From assembly GCA_903900335.1 (NCBI GenBank), contig CAIUMP010000053.1:42767-106766 (forward strand): 64,000 nt of DNA, written 5' to 3'. The translations under genes and the position numbers were made by a program. The notes under the pieces are model-generated. The model was not told where the DNA came from, searched no databases, and worked only from the letters and a program-made list of their open reading frames with translations. The DNA is from an uncultured Ignavibacteriota bacterium (GTDB taxonomy: Bacteria; Bacteroidota; Ignavibacteria; Palsa-1295). Below, one piece after another: positions 24,058 to 32,038 of this stretch (position 1 is its first letter; every line of letters begins with the position of its first letter).

Positions 24058-25656
24058 TCAATCATCCGTCTCCTGCGTCTCCTCATCGAAGGGCACGGGA
24101 TACTCGCCGGTGAAGCAGGCGGTGCAGTAGCCGATGTCCGCGCCGGCGCGGTTCTTGCGCGGGACGCTCTCCAACAGCTTTTTGACGGAGAGATACTTGA
24201 GCGAATCCACGCCGAGCGATTTGCCGATCTCCTCCTCGTTCGTGTGATGATTGGCGATGAGTTCTTCGCGGCTGGGGAAGTCCATGCCGTATTTGCAGGG
24301 GTGCGTGATCGGCGGCGCAGTGATGCGCAGATGCACCTCGCGCGGTTTCGCTTCGCGGATGAGCGCGACAAGCGACTGACATGTCGTCCCACGCACAATC
24401 GAGTCGTCAATCACGACGACCTTTTTATCCGCGAGCACACCCTTGACCGTATTGAACTTCACTTTCACCTTCATCTCGCGGCGGTCTTGTCCCGGCTGGA
24501 TGAACGTGCGTCCGACATAGTGCGAGCGGATCAGTCCGATCTGGTATTTCGTCTGATGTCCGAGCTTTTGGTTTTGGCTTGCATAGCCAAGCGTCGCGGT
24601 GTTGGAAGAGTCGGGGACATTGATGACGGTTACCTTGCGACCAACCTCATGCGGCACTGGCGATTCCGTTGCGAGGGACTTGCCCAACTTGCGGCGCACC
24701 TTATCGACATTCTCTTCGAAGATTTTCGAATCCGGGCGCGAGAAGTAGATGTACTCGAAGATGCAGTATGTCGGCTTTGGCGCGACTTCATCAATGTAGG
24801 TTGATTTCACTTCGCCCGTTCGAACGGTCTCTTCATCTATCGTGATAATCTCGTTCGGCTGTACATCGCGGATATACTCCGCGCCGACAATATCGAACGC
24901 GCAGGTTTCGGAGGCGACCATGTAGGCCCATTCGCCATCCTTGCGTTTGAGCCGACCGAATGAGAGCGGACGAATGCCGTGCGGGTCGCGGGCGGCGACG
25001 AGCGCGGTGTCGGTCAGCATCGCGAGCGAGTATGCGCCATGCGCCTGCGAGAGTGCATCGCGAATTTGGTCGATCTGATTCTCCTCTTTGGATTGCGCGA
25101 CAAGATGGAGGATGATCTCGCTGTCGGTGGTGGTTTGGAAGATCGTGCCCTTTTGGTCGAGCGCTTCGTGAAGCGAGCGGGTGTTGGTTAGGTTACCGTT
25201 ATGCGCGAGGCCGAAATTCCCCATGCGATAGTGCATGAAGAAGGGCTGAATGTTCTCGATCTTGCCGCTCGCGCCGGTGGTGGAGTAACGGTTATGAGCG
25301 AGCGCGGAGTCCCCGATGAGGACATCCGAGAGTATCTTGTCATCTTTGAATACTTCGAGGACGAGGCCGTTATCCTTATGGATTCGGAATTTGCGCTTCG
25401 GGCCTTTCGCCGTTTCGTCGGTGTAGGCGGTGAGGATGCCAGCCGCCTCTTGCCCGCGATGCTGAAGCGCATGGAGCGCATAGTAGGCAATTACGCTCGC
25501 CTCGGGATGATTGTAGATACCAACGACGCCGCAATTGCTTTCCGGCTTATCGATCTTGCGCAGTCCGGCGTTCGGCTTTCCCGGAATGCTCAGAATGGGC
25601 AATTCAATGAGTTCCGGGGAGATTATTGGGTCGGGAGCAGCGGTGTTTGTTGGCAT
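24058..25656 (-). CDS. purF: Amidophosphoribosyltransferase
   Basis: Catalyses the first step of purine synthesis, PRPP plus glutamine to 5-phosphoribosylamine. From the ATG at 25656 it is 532 aa with an about 40-residue propeptide before the catalytic N-terminal Cys (ESNCGVVGIYN); a GTG at 25725 would add a proline-rich stretch of low-complexity C-rich DNA. The class II glutaminase domain shows LQHRGQEAAGI, and the PRPP site shows VVVIDDSIVRGTT. Cysteines in YCIFEYIYF, HPCKYGMDF and GYCTACFTGEYP indicate the B. subtilis type, with cleaved propeptide and a 4Fe-4S cluster. It stands alone; purE is 5 kb away on the other strand. Confidence 0.96.
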   Translation of the reverse strand: MPTNTAAPDPIISPELIELPILSIPGKPNAGLRKIDKPESNCGVVGIYNHPEASVIAYYALHALQHRGQEAAGILTAYTDETAKGPKRKFRIHKDNGLVLEVFKDDKILSDVLIGDSALAHNRYSTTGASGKIENIQPFFMHYRMGNFGLAHNGNLTNTRSLHEALDQKGTIFQTTTDSEIILHLVAQSKEENQIDQIRDALSQAHGAYSLAMLTDTALVAARDPHGIRPLSFGRLKRKDGEWAYMVASETCAFDIVGAEYIRDVQPNEIITIDEETVRTGEVKSTYIDEVAPKPTYCIFEYIYFSRPDSKIFEENVDKVRRKLGKSLATESPVPHEVGRKVTVINVPDSSNTATLGYASQNQKLGHQTKYQIGLIRSHYVGRTFIQPGQDRREMKVKVKFNTVKGVLADKKVVVIDDSIVRGTTCQSLVALIREAKPREVHLRITAPPITHPCKYGMDFPSREELIANHHTNEEEIGKSLGVDSLKYLSVKKLLESVPRKNRAGADIGYCTACFTGEYPVPFDEETQETDD

Positions 25657-25778
25657 CGGGTGCGTGAACAGCAAATGGGGGGTGAGAATTTCCGGGGGAG
25701 GATTTGGCGGGTTTTCGATAGCCACCAGTACAGGAATGTTCTTTTGAATAAAATTGACATTTTAGCGGTTCTACGGAA

Positions 25779-26093
25779 ATGGAATTCCTATTGGAGGATT
25801 ACAGAGGTAAGATGATTCGCTTGACGGAGGAGCGAATCCGACACATCGAAGAGCACTTTGAAATGAATGATTTCGAAGCGCATGTTCGGGAAACCCTGCT
25901 CGTGCCGCAGGCTGTCATTCGCTCGAACAGTGATATCGAGACCTCGCTCTATTACCGCTATTACTTCGGAACCCGCATCGGTGATAAATGGCTTTGTATT
26001 GTCGTGAAGGATGACGAAGGCGGGCCATTTGTGCTAACTGCCTACTTCACAAACAAGATCAAAAAGGGGGAAGTGTTATGGATAGACATGTAA
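25779..26093 (+). CDS. PBECR/DUF4258-like small protein, possible RNase-fold toxin
   Basis: 104 aa. The core RLTEERIRHIEEHF, then ETLLVPQAVIRS, YYRYYFG and ad LCIVVKDDEGGPFVLTAYFT, matches the general pattern of small PBECR/DUF4258 (barnase/RelE-like) proteins. It overlaps the next gene by 16 bp; the pair looks co-translated, as in toxin-antitoxin modules. Assignment to an exact family is from memory of the motif pattern, and toxicity is inferred, not shown. Confidence 0.7.
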   Translation: MEFLLEDYRGKMIRLTEERIRHIEEHFEMNDFEAHVRETLLVPQAVIRSNSDIETSLYYRYYFGTRIGDKWLCIVVKDDEGGPFVLTAYFTNKIKKGEVLWIDM

Positions 26094-26293
26094 AAGTGTG
26101 GTTCGATGCCGAAGGGGATTTCCTTGAAGTTACCTTTGCGGATAGAGCCGGGTATATGGTCGAGACGGAACACGATGCGATAATGACACGCGTGGACGAC
26201 GAAGGACACGTGCTCGGCTTTTCGATTCTCGGCGTGAGTAAACTGCGAAGCGAGAGACCGATTGATGTTGATCTGTTTGCTGAGGTGGTGTAA
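26078..26293 (+). CDS. DUF2283 family protein
   Basis: 71 aa. The pattern VKVWFDAEGDFLEVTF, then DAIMTRVDDEGHVLGFSILGVS, is characteristic of DUF2283. The ATG at 26078 follows a purine-rich AAAAAGGGGGAAG stretch. It is encoded directly behind, and overlapping, the PBECR/DUF4258-like gene. DUF2283 proteins are often found as partners of such small genes and may be the antitoxin. No DNA-binding motif is seen. Confidence 0.8.
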   Translation: MDRHVKVWFDAEGDFLEVTFADRAGYMVETEHDAIMTRVDDEGHVLGFSILGVSKLRSERPIDVDLFAEVV

Positions 26294-26376
26294 GTTGTAA
26301 GCGGGGTGTGGTGCTGTACCTTCGCAGCGAGAAGGGCAAGTTGAGAGCACGGTGAACGTGGTCAGGAACAAGAGTG

Positions 26377-26520
26377 ATGAACCGTATTCGAACTGGCAAA
26401 ACAGCCGCACGGACGAAACACCTCGACAAGAAGTTCGGGATGAAACGCGCTGCCAGTAAAGCCTCCAGAACAATGGCGAAGAAGCAACAGGAGCGAGTTT
26501 TGGCAGAACTGAAAAGTTAA
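26377..26520 (+). CDS. Possible 47-residue basic peptide
   Basis: A short frame (MNRIRTGKTAARTKHLDKKF...) with an AGGA 9 nt before the ATG and a TAA at 26518-26520. It is rich in Lys/Arg and has no hydrophobic stretch. It fills the otherwise empty spacer between the DUF2283 gene and the VOC gene (26294-26608). It may be a nucleic-acid-binding peptide or chance. Confidence 0.3.
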   Translation: MNRIRTGKTAARTKHLDKKFGMKRAASKASRTMAKKQQERVLAELKS

Positions 26521-26608
26521 GTTGCGTTCTGATTGTCATCGCCGTTTTTAGGTGTTATATTGTCCCGAATCTAATAGGCACCTATCCACCGAAAACTCCA
26601 AACCAACC

Positions 26609-26974
26609 ATGCTAAAAGGACTACGAACCGTCGGTTACCCCGTAACCGACCTAACCCAGGCAAAGGCATTCTACACTGCGCTGACTGGCACGGTGCCGTA
26701 TTTCGATCAACCGTTTTATGTTGGATACAATGTTGGCGGATTCGAGCTGGGGCTTGATCCAAACGGCACTCCTGCAGCGGCTCCCGGCGGACCGCTGGCG
26801 TATTGGGGTGTTGCGAATATTGAGTCGGCGCACGAAGCAGCGGTTGCACTTGGTGCGAAGCCGCATTTGCCGATTCAGGATGTTGGCGATGGGATCAAAG
26901 TGGCCAGCGTTCTCGATCCGTTTGGGAATGTGGTGGGGCTGATCGAGAATCCGCATTTCAAGTTTGCGGGCTAA
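26609..26974 (+). CDS. VOC-family (glyoxalase/bleomycin-resistance fold) protein
   Basis: 121 aa from the ATG at 26609; a TTG-type start further up is not needed. Two beta-alpha-beta-beta-beta units are visible: GYPVTDLTQAKAFYTALTG with FELGLDPNG, and WGVANIESAHEAAVALGA with VASVLDPFGNVVGLIENP. Metal ligands in such proteins are usually a His/Glu set; the final Glu (LIENP) is present but the first His position is not clear. The substrate is unknown. It stands alone and converges on the toxin gene downstream. Confidence 0.85.
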   Translation: MLKGLRTVGYPVTDLTQAKAFYTALTGTVPYFDQPFYVGYNVGGFELGLDPNGTPAAAPGGPLAYWGVANIESAHEAAVALGAKPHLPIQDVGDGIKVASVLDPFGNVVGLIENPHFKFAG

Positions 26975-26992
26975 GGTTCGTTCAGAGCGCGC

Positions 26993-27286
26993 CTACGGAA
27001 TCGACTTGAAATACCGGGACATGTGAATGATTCGGACAACTGTGACCTCACCTGGTCCGATGTGGTAAACAACTCGGTATTTATCGACAAACACTTCGCG
27101 AATCTGTTCGTCATCGGCTTCCGGGACAGGACGGGCGCGTTGGGTATACGTTAGAAGCGTCTCAATCTTCTGCATCAGTCTATCGACGAGTTGTGCAGCA
27201 TACTGCGGCGATTCTTCCTTAAGATACTCGAAAGCACCTTCCAGATCGTCCGCAGCTTCTGGAGTCCAGACTATCCGCGTTTCCAC
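26993..27286 (-). CDS. RelE/ParE-type toxin
   Basis: 97 aa starting at GTG 27286. The pattern IVWTPEAADDLEGAFEYLKEES, then YRVVYHIGPGEVTVVRIIHMSRYF, is typical of ParE/RelE toxins. The start overlaps the end of the upstream small gene by 16 bp, as in toxin-antitoxin operons. ParE acts on gyrase and RelE on mRNA at the ribosome; which applies here is not decided. Confidence 0.88.
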   Translation of the reverse strand: METRIVWTPEAADDLEGAFEYLKEESPQYAAQLVDRLMQKIETLLTYTQRARPVPEADDEQIREVFVDKYRVVYHIGPGEVTVVRIIHMSRYFKSIP

Positions 27287-27456
27287 TTCTCCACTCTGCG
27301 CTTCATTTCCTCATGCGGAATAACTCGTCCGGCTTTCATGGACTCTACTCCCGCCTGGATCTTCTCTCGGACGATTCGAGTGTACTCGGGGTCGTCCGTC
27401 ACTGTGGAAAGTGGCACTTTCTGTAACAGGGGTCCAGCTTGTTTTCTTGATGTCAT
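27271..27456 (-). CDS. Putative antitoxin of the ParE/RelE pair
   Basis: 61 aa from the ATG at 27456. It is basic and helical (EYTRIVREKIQAGVESMKAGRVIPHEEMKRRVEKW). The end matches the GRVIPHEEM pattern found in antitoxins of ParE-type modules. It precedes and overlaps the toxin gene. Antitoxin identity rests mainly on this arrangement. Confidence 0.75.
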   Translation of the reverse strand: MTSRKQAGPLLQKVPLSTVTDDPEYTRIVREKIQAGVESMKAGRVIPHEEMKRRVEKWKRG

Positions 27457-27503
27457 ACCAAAGTAACGAGACGAAATGTCCTTGAATTCCGTTTAAGCGA
27501 CCC

Positions 27504-29303
27504 ATGGCCCACGAAGAAGAGATATTAGGAAAAGCGTGCGATGCGAAGCTGATGCGGCGGCTGGTGAAATACCTGCGGCCGTATAAGTGGAAGGTCGTGC
27601 TTGCGGTTGTGATTACGATACTCGTCTCCTCGCTGGGTCCGATGCGCCCGTATCTGATACGGCGCGCGATTGACAACCATATCATGAAGGGGGATTACCA
27701 CGGTCTTACGACCATCGCGGTGTTCCTCATCGTCTCGCTGATATTGCAATCGTGCGTGCAGTATGTGCAGACGCTTGTGACCACGTGGATCGGACAACAG
27801 ACCGTCCTCGATCTGCGGCAGGAGTTGTTCGCGCATTTGCAGCGCCTCTCCATGCGCTTCTTTGATCGCAATCCGGTTGGTAGATTGGTGACGCGCCTTA
27901 CCAACGACGTGGAGGTATTAAACGAGTTGTTCAGCTCCGGCATCATCATGATCGTTGCGGATATCTTCGTCATCTTCTGGATATTCGTCTTTATGTTTGC
28001 GACGAGTTGGAAACTGTCGCTCGTTACGCTCACAGTATTTCCCTTATTGTTGCTCGCAACTTCTATCTTCCGCAAGAAGGCGCGAGAATCCTATCGCGAA
28101 GTGCGCTTGCTTGTTGCGCGGCTCAATTCGTTTTTGAATGAGCACGTCTCCGGTATGATTACCGTGCAGCTTTTCGGAGCCGAGGCTGATACCTATCGCC
28201 GATTTGACAAGATCAATCGCGGTGTGGCGGACGCGAATATTCGAAGCGTGTTTTATTATGCGGTGTTCTATCCGGCTGTGGAATTTCTTTCTTCCGTTGC
28301 AACGGCGCTGATAATTTGGTATGGGGGCTCGCTCGTGTTGGGATACAAAACGGGAGTCGAAGGCGCGCTGACAATCGGCACACTCGTGGCATTCTATCAA
28401 TACACGGAGCAGTTCTTCCGACCCATCCGCGATCTAGCGGATAAGTATAATATTCTGCAATCGGCGATGGCGGCGAGCGAGCGCATTTTCAAATTGCTGG
28501 ATGATGACACCGTACTTCCCGAACCATCTCAAGCCATTGCAACTGGGCGATTGAACGGCGAGATCGAGTTTCGGAATGTCTGGTTTGCATACAATGATGA
28601 AGATTTTGTGCTGAAGGATATTTCCTTTAGTGTCAAGCCGGGACAAACCGTGGCGTTTGTTGGTGCGACCGGGGCGGGTAAGTCATCTATCACGAATCTC
28701 ATCACGCGGTTGTATGAATTCCAGCGCGGGGAGATTTTGATTGATGGACACGACATCCGCGCGCTCGATCCACAGGAATTGCGACGCAATACAGCAATCG
28801 TTTTGCAGGATGTATTCCTGTTTAGCGCGGACGTAGCGACCAACATCAGTCTTGGTAATGAGGATATTTCGCAGGAGCGGATTCGCGAATCGGCGCGCAT
28901 CGTCGGGGCGGGAGATTTCATTTCGCGATTGCCGCAGGGCTTTGAATCGCAGGTGAAAGAGCGCGGGGCGATTCTCTCTGTTGGGGAAAAGCAGCTTATC
29001 TCGTTTGCACGCGCGCTTGCGTATGATCCGAGTATTCTCATCCTTGACGAAGCGACATCGAGCATCGATACGGAGTCCGAGCAGATGATACAGTCTGCGA
29101 TTGAGAAGTTGCTGAAGGGACGAACATCAATCGTTATCGCGCATCGCTTATCGACGATACAGAAGGCCGATAAGATCATCCTTCTCCATCACGGCGAGAT
29201 CCGCGAGCAAGGGACGCACGATGAGTTGCTTAAACACGGCGGGATTTACCGGACGCTGTATGAGTTGCAGTACAAGGAGCAGGAGATGGCGAAGGCGGCG
29301 TGA
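27504..29303 (+). CDS. MsbA/MdlB-like ABC exporter (fused permease-ATPase)
   Basis: 599 aa half-transporter that should act as a homodimer in the inner membrane. The N-terminal about 330 residues hold six predicted membrane helices. The ATPase part has Walker A (GATGAGKSS, about residue 390), Q-loop (VLQDVFLF), a signature written LSVGEKQ instead of the common LSGGQ, Walker B with catalytic Glu (ILILDEATSSID) and the switch His (IAHRLST). The substrate is not evident; lipid or drug export is typical of the family. The following spacer carries a REP pair. Confidence 0.94.
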   Translation: MAHEEEILGKACDAKLMRRLVKYLRPYKWKVVLAVVITILVSSLGPMRPYLIRRAIDNHIMKGDYHGLTTIAVFLIVSLILQSCVQYVQTLVTTWIGQQTVLDLRQELFAHLQRLSMRFFDRNPVGRLVTRLTNDVEVLNELFSSGIIMIVADIFVIFWIFVFMFATSWKLSLVTLTVFPLLLLATSIFRKKARESYREVRLLVARLNSFLNEHVSGMITVQLFGAEADTYRRFDKINRGVADANIRSVFYYAVFYPAVEFLSSVATALIIWYGGSLVLGYKTGVEGALTIGTLVAFYQYTEQFFRPIRDLADKYNILQSAMAASERIFKLLDDDTVLPEPSQAIATGRLNGEIEFRNVWFAYNDEDFVLKDISFSVKPGQTVAFVGATGAGKSSITNLITRLYEFQRGEILIDGHDIRALDPQELRRNTAIVLQDVFLFSADVATNISLGNEDISQERIRESARIVGAGDFISRLPQGFESQVKERGAILSVGEKQLISFARALAYDPSILILDEATSSIDTESEQMIQSAIEKLLKGRTSIVIAHRLSTIQKADKIILLHHGEIREQGTHDELLKHGGIYRTLYELQYKEQEMAKAA

Positions 29304-29322
29304 GGGCGCGGGGAATTATGCG

Positions 29323-29395
29323 TAGGGGTTAACGGCGTTAACCCGAGCAGCCTATAGCTTCGGATCGGGGTGCGGGCTAACGCCGTTAGCCCCTA
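29323..29395. repeat. REP pair (BIME-like), copy 1
   Basis: Two 22-bp arms, 29323-29344 and 29374-29395, are inverted to each other. Each arm is itself palindromic, with core GGGCTAACGCCGTTAGCCC or the TTAA variant, and ends in CCCCTA. The layout matches a pair of REP hairpins. A direct copy of the pair lies on the other side of the transposase gene at 29991-30063. Confidence 0.85.
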
Positions 29396-29427
29396 CAGCC
29401 ACATCCCAAGGTTATCCGCGTAGACAA

Positions 29428-29961
29428 TTACCCGGCAACAAAATTCATTCTGGTCTTTAACACCTGCATGTTATCGCGGTCGTATTCCCACCGGAGGGGA
29501 TTATTTTGGATGTAGATTCGGATTCGCTGCAATTCTTCTGCATCTCGAATGATGTGTTCGTAGTACCCTCGTTGCCAAGGGGACTCCGCAGAAAGGCCTT
29601 CGGAACGAAGTTGTTTCGTGACGCTGCTTTTAAAACCAGCAATAAAGGAAGATAAGCTGTGTTTCTCAAGTCCTTTCTTATTTTTCCTCTCCGAGGATTC
29701 CACGATCCGAACAATTGCATGAATATGATTGGGTATGATGACGAAGGCATCCAATTCGATCTCTTTACGGATTGATTCACTCCTTTGCCACTCCCTTATT
29801 ATTGTTTCACCCATCGCCGTTAGTTCTGCGGTACCGTCTCTGATAGTCGAGAGGATTTCGGAACGCCCTACTGTGCACATTGTAATAAAATACCATCCGG
29901 CCTCGGCATAGTTATGCCCAGGAATGCGGGGATTTCGGCGGCTTGGAAACCGTTCGGACAA
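29428..29961 (-). CDS. REP-associated tyrosine transposase (RAYT)
   Basis: 177 aa from a TTG at 29961; the open frame continues to 30018 but there reads through a REP arm, and no ATG is available near the conserved start RRNPRIPGHNYAEAGWYFIT. Y1-transposase features: the HUH motif (IPNHIHAIV), a conserved Tyr (WQRGYYEHIIRD), and the C-terminal RIYIQNNPLRWEYD typical of RAYTs. These single-strand HUH nucleases recognise and mobilise REP hairpins. It is flanked on both sides by REP pairs of the same sequence. The start codon is uncertain. Confidence 0.88.
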   Translation of the reverse strand: MSERFPSRRNPRIPGHNYAEAGWYFITMCTVGRSEILSTIRDGTAELTAMGETIIREWQRSESIRKEIELDAFVIIPNHIHAIVRIVESSERKNKKGLEKHSLSSFIAGFKSSVTKQLRSEGLSAESPWQRGYYEHIIRDAEELQRIRIYIQNNPLRWEYDRDNMQVLKTRMNFVAG

Positions 29962-29990
29962 TTTCGTTTCGTTGCTTTGGTGTTTGTTCG

Positions 29991-30063
29991 TAGGGGTTAA
30001 CGGCGTTAACCCGATCAAGTATTACTATCTAACAACTGGTCGGGCTAACGCCGTTAGCCCCTA
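29991..30063. repeat. REP pair (BIME-like), copy 2
   Basis: Arms 29991-30012 and 30042-30063 repeat the arms of copy 1 in the same order and orientation, with an unrelated 29-bp spacer. One arm overlaps the upstream extension of the RAYT frame, so the hairpin could lie in the 5' leader of the transposase mRNA. Confidence 0.85.
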
Positions 30064-30090
30064 CAATAATTTGCATTAATGCTGTACGTT

Positions 30091-30744
30091 TTAGAAGGAT
30101 AATACCGCCGCCACCATCCTCCGAATCCCCTCAAAGATCTCATGCAGAGGCGCATCATCATACATGTATGCAGGCGTCGTGACGATGTGATTCGTTTTGT
30201 CGATGTGAATCTCGTTTGGCTTCGTGACGAAGTGTTTGTGTCCAAGCTTTTGGATTTCGGCGAAGGCGTCGGATGTTGCACCGACGGTGAGTTCGAGGAC
30301 GGTGTGCTGGAAGTTCAGTGCGAGGATCGCTGGGGCGATACATGCTGCGCCGATGGGTTTGCCGCTCGTGTGCATTGCGTTGAGGATGCTCGCGAGAGTG
30401 GTATTGACCGAGCCGTTGGAGCCTTCGTATGCAAACGTGCAGAGATTCTTCGCTGCGCCAAATCCGCCGGGGATGATAATGGCGTCGAAATAAGCAGGTG
30501 TAAGTGTCGAAAGCGGACTGATCTTGCCACGCGCAATTCGCGCGGACTCCGTCAGGACATTACGACGCTCTCCGAGGGTGCGACCTGTGAGGTGGTCGAT
30601 GACATCGAACTGGTTGACATCGGGCGCGAAGCACTCCACTTCTACAGGATGCGAACTGAGCGCCCAAAGGACACCCACCGCCTCCCGAATTTCTGATCCA
30701 TCCAGATACCCCGAACCCGCGAGAATGACAGCAACCTTCTTCAT
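30091..30744 (-). CDS. elbB: ElbB/ES1-type DJ-1/PfpI family protein
   Basis: 217 aa, full length for ElbB. N-terminal KKVAVILAGSGYLDGSEIREAV and the middle IIIPGGFGAAKNLC are typical. The nucleophile elbow Cys is in GAACIAPAILA. A strong Shine-Dalgarno (AAGGAG, 8 nt before ATG 30744) is unusual for this window. ElbB is reported to have glyoxalase activity and a link to isoprenoid synthesis; the physiological role is unclear. Divergent from purE. Confidence 0.92.
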   Translation of the reverse strand: MKKVAVILAGSGYLDGSEIREAVGVLWALSSHPVEVECFAPDVNQFDVIDHLTGRTLGERRNVLTESARIARGKISPLSTLTPAYFDAIIIPGGFGAAKNLCTFAYEGSNGSVNTTLASILNAMHTSGKPIGAACIAPAILALNFQHTVLELTVGATSDAFAEIQKLGHKHFVTKPNEIHIDKTNHIVTTPAYMYDDAPLHEIFEGIRRMVAAVLSF

Positions 30745-30843
30745 GGGAAAAACTCCTTCTGTATTTCGTCTGTTTACCGCACCTTGCCATCGGGATTGAT
30801 GGCGTCGCTTTTGTATTTAACAACCAAATATCGAGAATTATTT

Positions 30844-31341
30844 GTGGCAACGAACGACACACCAATTGTAGGAATTCTGATGGGAAGCGCGTCCGACTGG
30901 GACACCATGAAGGAGTCGCATAAGGTTTTGGAAGAGTTTGGCATACCGCACGATTACCGCGTGCTCTCTGCACACCGCGCGCCTGTCGCGGTGGCGGAGT
31001 ACGCATCTGGCGCGGAAGCACGTGGGATGAAAGTCATCATCGGCGCGGCGGGAGCGGCGGCACACTTGGCCGGCGTCATCGCGGCGAACACCCTGCTGCC
31101 AGTGCTCGGCGTGCCGATTGAATCGCCTTCGTTGAAGGGCATGGACTCGCTTCTCTCGACCGTGCAGATGCCGGGTGGGATCCCTGTCGGGACGCTCGCC
31201 ATCGGTAAGGCAGGCGCGAAGAACGCGGCGTTGCTCGCAGTTGCGGTGCTTGCGACAACGGATGCAGGACTTCGCGAGAAGTTGCGCGCGTATCGCGAGA
31301 AGCAAACAGCGGCGGTCCTCGCGGTTAAACTGGAAGCATAA
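30844..31341 (+). CDS. purE: N5-carboxyaminoimidazole ribonucleotide mutase
   Basis: 165 aa from GTG 30844, the usual family length; an ATG at 30799 would add 15 residues. It converts N5-CAIR to CAIR in purine synthesis. Seen: GILMGSASDWDTM, VLSAHRAP, IGAAGAAAHLAGV and the LKGMDSLLSTVQMPGGIPVGTLAI block. Its stop codon overlaps the next start (TAATG), coupling translation to a 3-hydroxyacyl-CoA dehydrogenase-like gene. No purK is adjacent. Confidence 0.93.
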   Translation: MATNDTPIVGILMGSASDWDTMKESHKVLEEFGIPHDYRVLSAHRAPVAVAEYASGAEARGMKVIIGAAGAAAHLAGVIAANTLLPVLGVPIESPSLKGMDSLLSTVQMPGGIPVGTLAIGKAGAKNAALLAVAVLATTDAGLREKLRAYREKQTAAVLAVKLEA

Positions 31342-32003
31342 TGACCAACGTTCAACTTATCGCTGACCCGCAGTATCTAACCTTCTTCTCCGAGTATCTG
31401 AAGAAGCACGACTCCATCTCGCTCGATGGGGAGCCGGATGTTGTCTTTGATGCGTCGTTTCTCAACCCGACGGAAAAAGCGGAACGGCTTTCAAAGCTTG
31501 ATACGACGGCACTCATTATTACGAACACGCTTACGATGAGCGCCACTGCCGCACGCGCTGCCGCCGGGACAAACGCTCGTGTGTGCGGAATGCCAATGCT
31601 CCCGAATTACTTCGGTCGGCAAAAGAGCGTCGAGTATGCGTTCCCTTTCGGCGTGCCAACAAGTGACGAGGATGCCTCGACCTTCCTTGCTCTGCTCGGA
31701 CAGACTGGCGAGAAGATCAACGACGCGGTAGCGGGGGTCTTCCCGCGCGCCCTCGCGATGATCGTGAACGAAGCGGCATTCGCCGTGCAGGAGGGTGTGG
31801 CAACGGCGCAGGATATTGACACGGCGATGAAGCTTGGCACGAATTATCCGAAGGGGCCGCTTGCGTGGTGCGATGAGATCGGTGCGCTGGCGATCGTTGC
31901 TGTCCTTGATGCGCTTGCGAGGGAGTATGGGTCGGATAGGTATAGAGTTGCGAGTCTATTGAGACGTTATGCCGAAGGTGAGATGAAATTCATCACACCG
32001 TAG
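31341..32003 (+). CDS. 3-hydroxyacyl-CoA dehydrogenase-like protein without a normal NAD motif
   Basis: 220 aa. The C-terminal half is a clear HCDH C-domain (FPRALAMIVNEAAFAVQEGVA, then DIDTAMKLGTNYPKGPLAWCDEIG). The N-terminal half is short (about 120 aa) and lacks the GxGxxG Rossmann loop of full-length enzymes (usually about 280-320 aa). It keeps a region resembling the end of the NAD domain (ARVCGMPMLPNYFGRQKSVEYAFP). Either NAD binding is lost or it works as a partner of another subunit. It is translated directly from the purE message and is followed, after a lipoprotein gene, by a thiolase, so a beta-oxidation-like role is possible. Confidence 0.8.
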   Translation: MTNVQLIADPQYLTFFSEYLKKHDSISLDGEPDVVFDASFLNPTEKAERLSKLDTTALIITNTLTMSATAARAAAGTNARVCGMPMLPNYFGRQKSVEYAFPFGVPTSDEDASTFLALLGQTGEKINDAVAGVFPRALAMIVNEAAFAVQEGVATAQDIDTAMKLGTNYPKGPLAWCDEIGALAIVAVLDALAREYGSDRYRVASLLRRYAEGEMKFITP

Positions 32004-32038
32004 CGAAACGTTTTCTTTCTCGTCGCGTCAAGGAATTC

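Noticed and set aside
30142..30696. 184-aa plus-strand frame
   Set aside because: Antisense to elbB, which has a strong ribosome-binding site and full-length match.
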